Shown: in pieces, positions 62,765 through 64,000 of the stretch
Numbering within the stretch: position 1 is the stretch's first letter
Layout of the letters: every line of letters starts with the position of its first letter
Assembly: GCF_023100805.1 (NCBI RefSeq)
Contig: NZ_CP095855.1
Span: forward strand, 1 to 64,000
DNA: 64,000 nucleotides
Source of the DNA: Chitinophaga filiformis
GTDB lineage: Bacteria > Bacteroidota > Bacteroidia > Chitinophagales > Chitinophagaceae
Reading direction: 5' to 3'
Program-made: the position numbers and the translations under genes
The notes under the pieces: generated by a model
Told to the model about the DNA's origin: nothing
The model's database searches: none
Seen by the model: the letters and a program-made list of their open reading frames with translations, nothing else

Positions 62765-63632
62765 GTTATTAAATTTTTTGTTAAAAAATAATTACAGCTT
62801 CAATGCAGGTAAAGTAGACGCAAATTTTTTGCGCACATACATACATGCGTTGAATTATTTTATTAGTAACGAGGGTGTAAAAAACTGTGACTGGTGGGGT
62901 AACTGGTCCTGTGGAATTATAGTAGGACTGGTAGAGATAGTAGAGATAGTAGGGATAGTCGAGGTAGTAGGGCTAGCAGAGAGGAAGTGGCGTTAACAAA
63001 AGCATAATTGGAGTTTAAGCCTGAGAGATCAGGTGAGTCGACCAGATCGGTCAACGGCCTTTTTAAATCGAGTTTTGTATGCATAAGACTGATTTGAAAT
63101 AGGTGTTATTAAAGTTATAACAAAATGCAATTTAGGGAGTTTGTGAATATCATTAATCGAAGTTTTAATATTTTTTTGTTAAAAATATAACCAATACATA
63201 ATATGTATTATCCGTCTTTCGAGACCAAATATGTTTAGCTACTCCTCACATTATATTTCTGCTTATAAATAAAGGATGTAAATAGACACCCTAGGCACAA
63301 CGTCTTGTTAGTGCAAAAGCGTAAATAATAATGCAGATCAAAAAGTTTAAACCGTGGAACTTAATAGACGTATAGTTTAAGATCACCGATGTACGACCAC
63401 CCCTCCAATCTTAGCTCTTGCTGATGCACAACTAATTGTGATTCTTAAAGGGATTGTCCTAAAAACAGTACTTACCGAAAACGATATTGTCGTCAGGAAT
63501 AATTGGTAATCGCTCCGCTGTTGTTGTTATTGTCCGGTCCAAGTAACTAAATACTCGAACTCTAAACTAAAATCTGGTAATAGTTCATCATCTTTATTCC
63601 GAAATTATACACACTCAATAATAATATTTTTT
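62765..63632. other. Intergenic stretch with a short degenerate GTAGnGATA repeat
   Basis: GTAGAGATAGTAGAGATAGT and related GTAGG/GTCGAGG units run from about 62926 to 62980. A frame through them is low-complexity and is not taken as a gene. Otherwise AT-rich without recognised features up to the small exported-protein gene. Confidence 0.5.
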
Positions 63633-63902
63633 ATGAACATTCCTCGCACACTAATTATACTTCTTGTTTTTACTTCAATCGTCGCTGGACTTCTCGCGAA
63701 AGAAGTAGCTCGCATGCCAGGTAACGGCTTCACATCATATACAACCACTACGCTGGGTGGCGCAGTCATAACTTTATGTAAGACAACCCAAATATGTTTA
63801 ACTTCACAACCAGGCACTCCAACAATAACATACACTACAATTTTGCCCGGCAATCGTTGTCCACCGCTCGTTACTACTTATGTCACAGTATGCGATGATT
63901 AA
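63633..63902 (+). CDS. Small exported Thr-rich protein (family member 4)
   Basis: An 89-residue protein: signal MNIPRTLIILLVFTSIVAGL, then AKEVARMPGNGFTSYTTTTL, GGAVITLCKT and Thr/Pro-rich repeats ending TYVTVCDD, with four Cys. The pattern (signal, GGxV, central Cys, Thr-rich C-terminus) matches the members at 28341, 28725 and 32207. It is shorter and more diverged. Function unknown. Confidence 0.65.
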   Translation: MNIPRTLIILLVFTSIVAGLLAKEVARMPGNGFTSYTTTTLGGAVITLCKTTQICLTSQPGTPTITYTTILPGNRCPPLVTTYVTVCDD

Positions 63903-64000
63903 TTTGAGCAACTAAAATAGCCAATGTTGTTTGAGCTAAGAGATCTAAAGCGATTGCCTCATTGAGAATATACTTCCGAGGTTCGGTCCATTCGCCTATA

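Noticed and set aside
62763..62996. 77-codon frame with a repetitive Val/Ile/Glu stretch
   Set aside because: It reads through a degenerate GTAGnGATA repeat; there is no support beyond the open frame.

Overview
The window reads as a chromosomal segment of a Bacteroidota bacterium close to Chitinophaga (family Chitinophagaceae). This is inferred from a SusC/SusD pair driven by an ECF sigma factor and FecR-type anti-sigma factor, many secreted lipoproteins, a PepSY membrane protein, a GH2 enzyme, and the scarcity of Shine-Dalgarno sequences. The first base is the dnaA start codon, the conventional zero point of a finished chromosome. No rRNA or tRNA gene was recognised.

Layout. 1-10.2 kb: dnaA, then an ECF sigma/FecR/SusC/SusD locus ending in a phosphodiesterase-alkaline phosphatase fusion, read here as an organophosphate scavenging locus. 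10.2-11.15 kb: non-coding, with a 73-bp tandem array and inverted modules. 11.15-14.9 kb: a minus-strand operon with a 'YDFGGLQP' protein, a 7-TM protein, a histidine kinase, a LuxR-type regulator and a degenerate GyrB-like protein. 15.0-15.4 kb: duplicated hairpin repeats. 15.7-19.2 kb: a tightly overlapping three-gene operon with two different caspase-fold proteases around a protein of unknown function. 19.4-28.3 kb: M28 peptidase, XRE/pseudo-IrrE regulator, second 'YDFGGLQP' lipoprotein, PepSY protein, AraC regulator and GH2 enzyme.

28.3-41.2 kb is an accessory zone. It has a family of small Thr-rich exported proteins (three intact genes, two decayed copies; a fourth intact member lies at 63.6 kb), an S9 peptidase, a sigma-factor remnant, a secreted protein built from three 44-residue copies of a SusC plug segment, a hydrolase-CHAT protease fusion, and an IS21 element. 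41.2-46.8 kb holds a minus-strand envelope cluster: a flavin oxidoreductase fused to a polytopic membrane domain, a free-standing paralogue of that domain, a thioredoxin-like lipoprotein and a small protein. An intact IS256 element with a perfect 8-bp target duplication sits just upstream of it.

48.2-64 kb is AT-rich and mobile. It contains a decayed group II intron maturase, a toxin-antitoxin-SecB-like chaperone (TAC) module, a membrane protein, two members of a tail/secreted-like family plus a broken third, an IS66 element, XRE and LytTR regulators, a 52-bp-arm palindrome abutting an IS3 element that carries a -1 frameshift site, and a helicase-loader/DnaD-like replication module.

The most notable candidates for undescribed biology are the double-caspase operon, the plug-repeat protein next to the hydrolase-CHAT protease, the scattered small Thr-rich exported family, and the TAC module. 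All functional statements come from reading motifs by eye; no database search was run.
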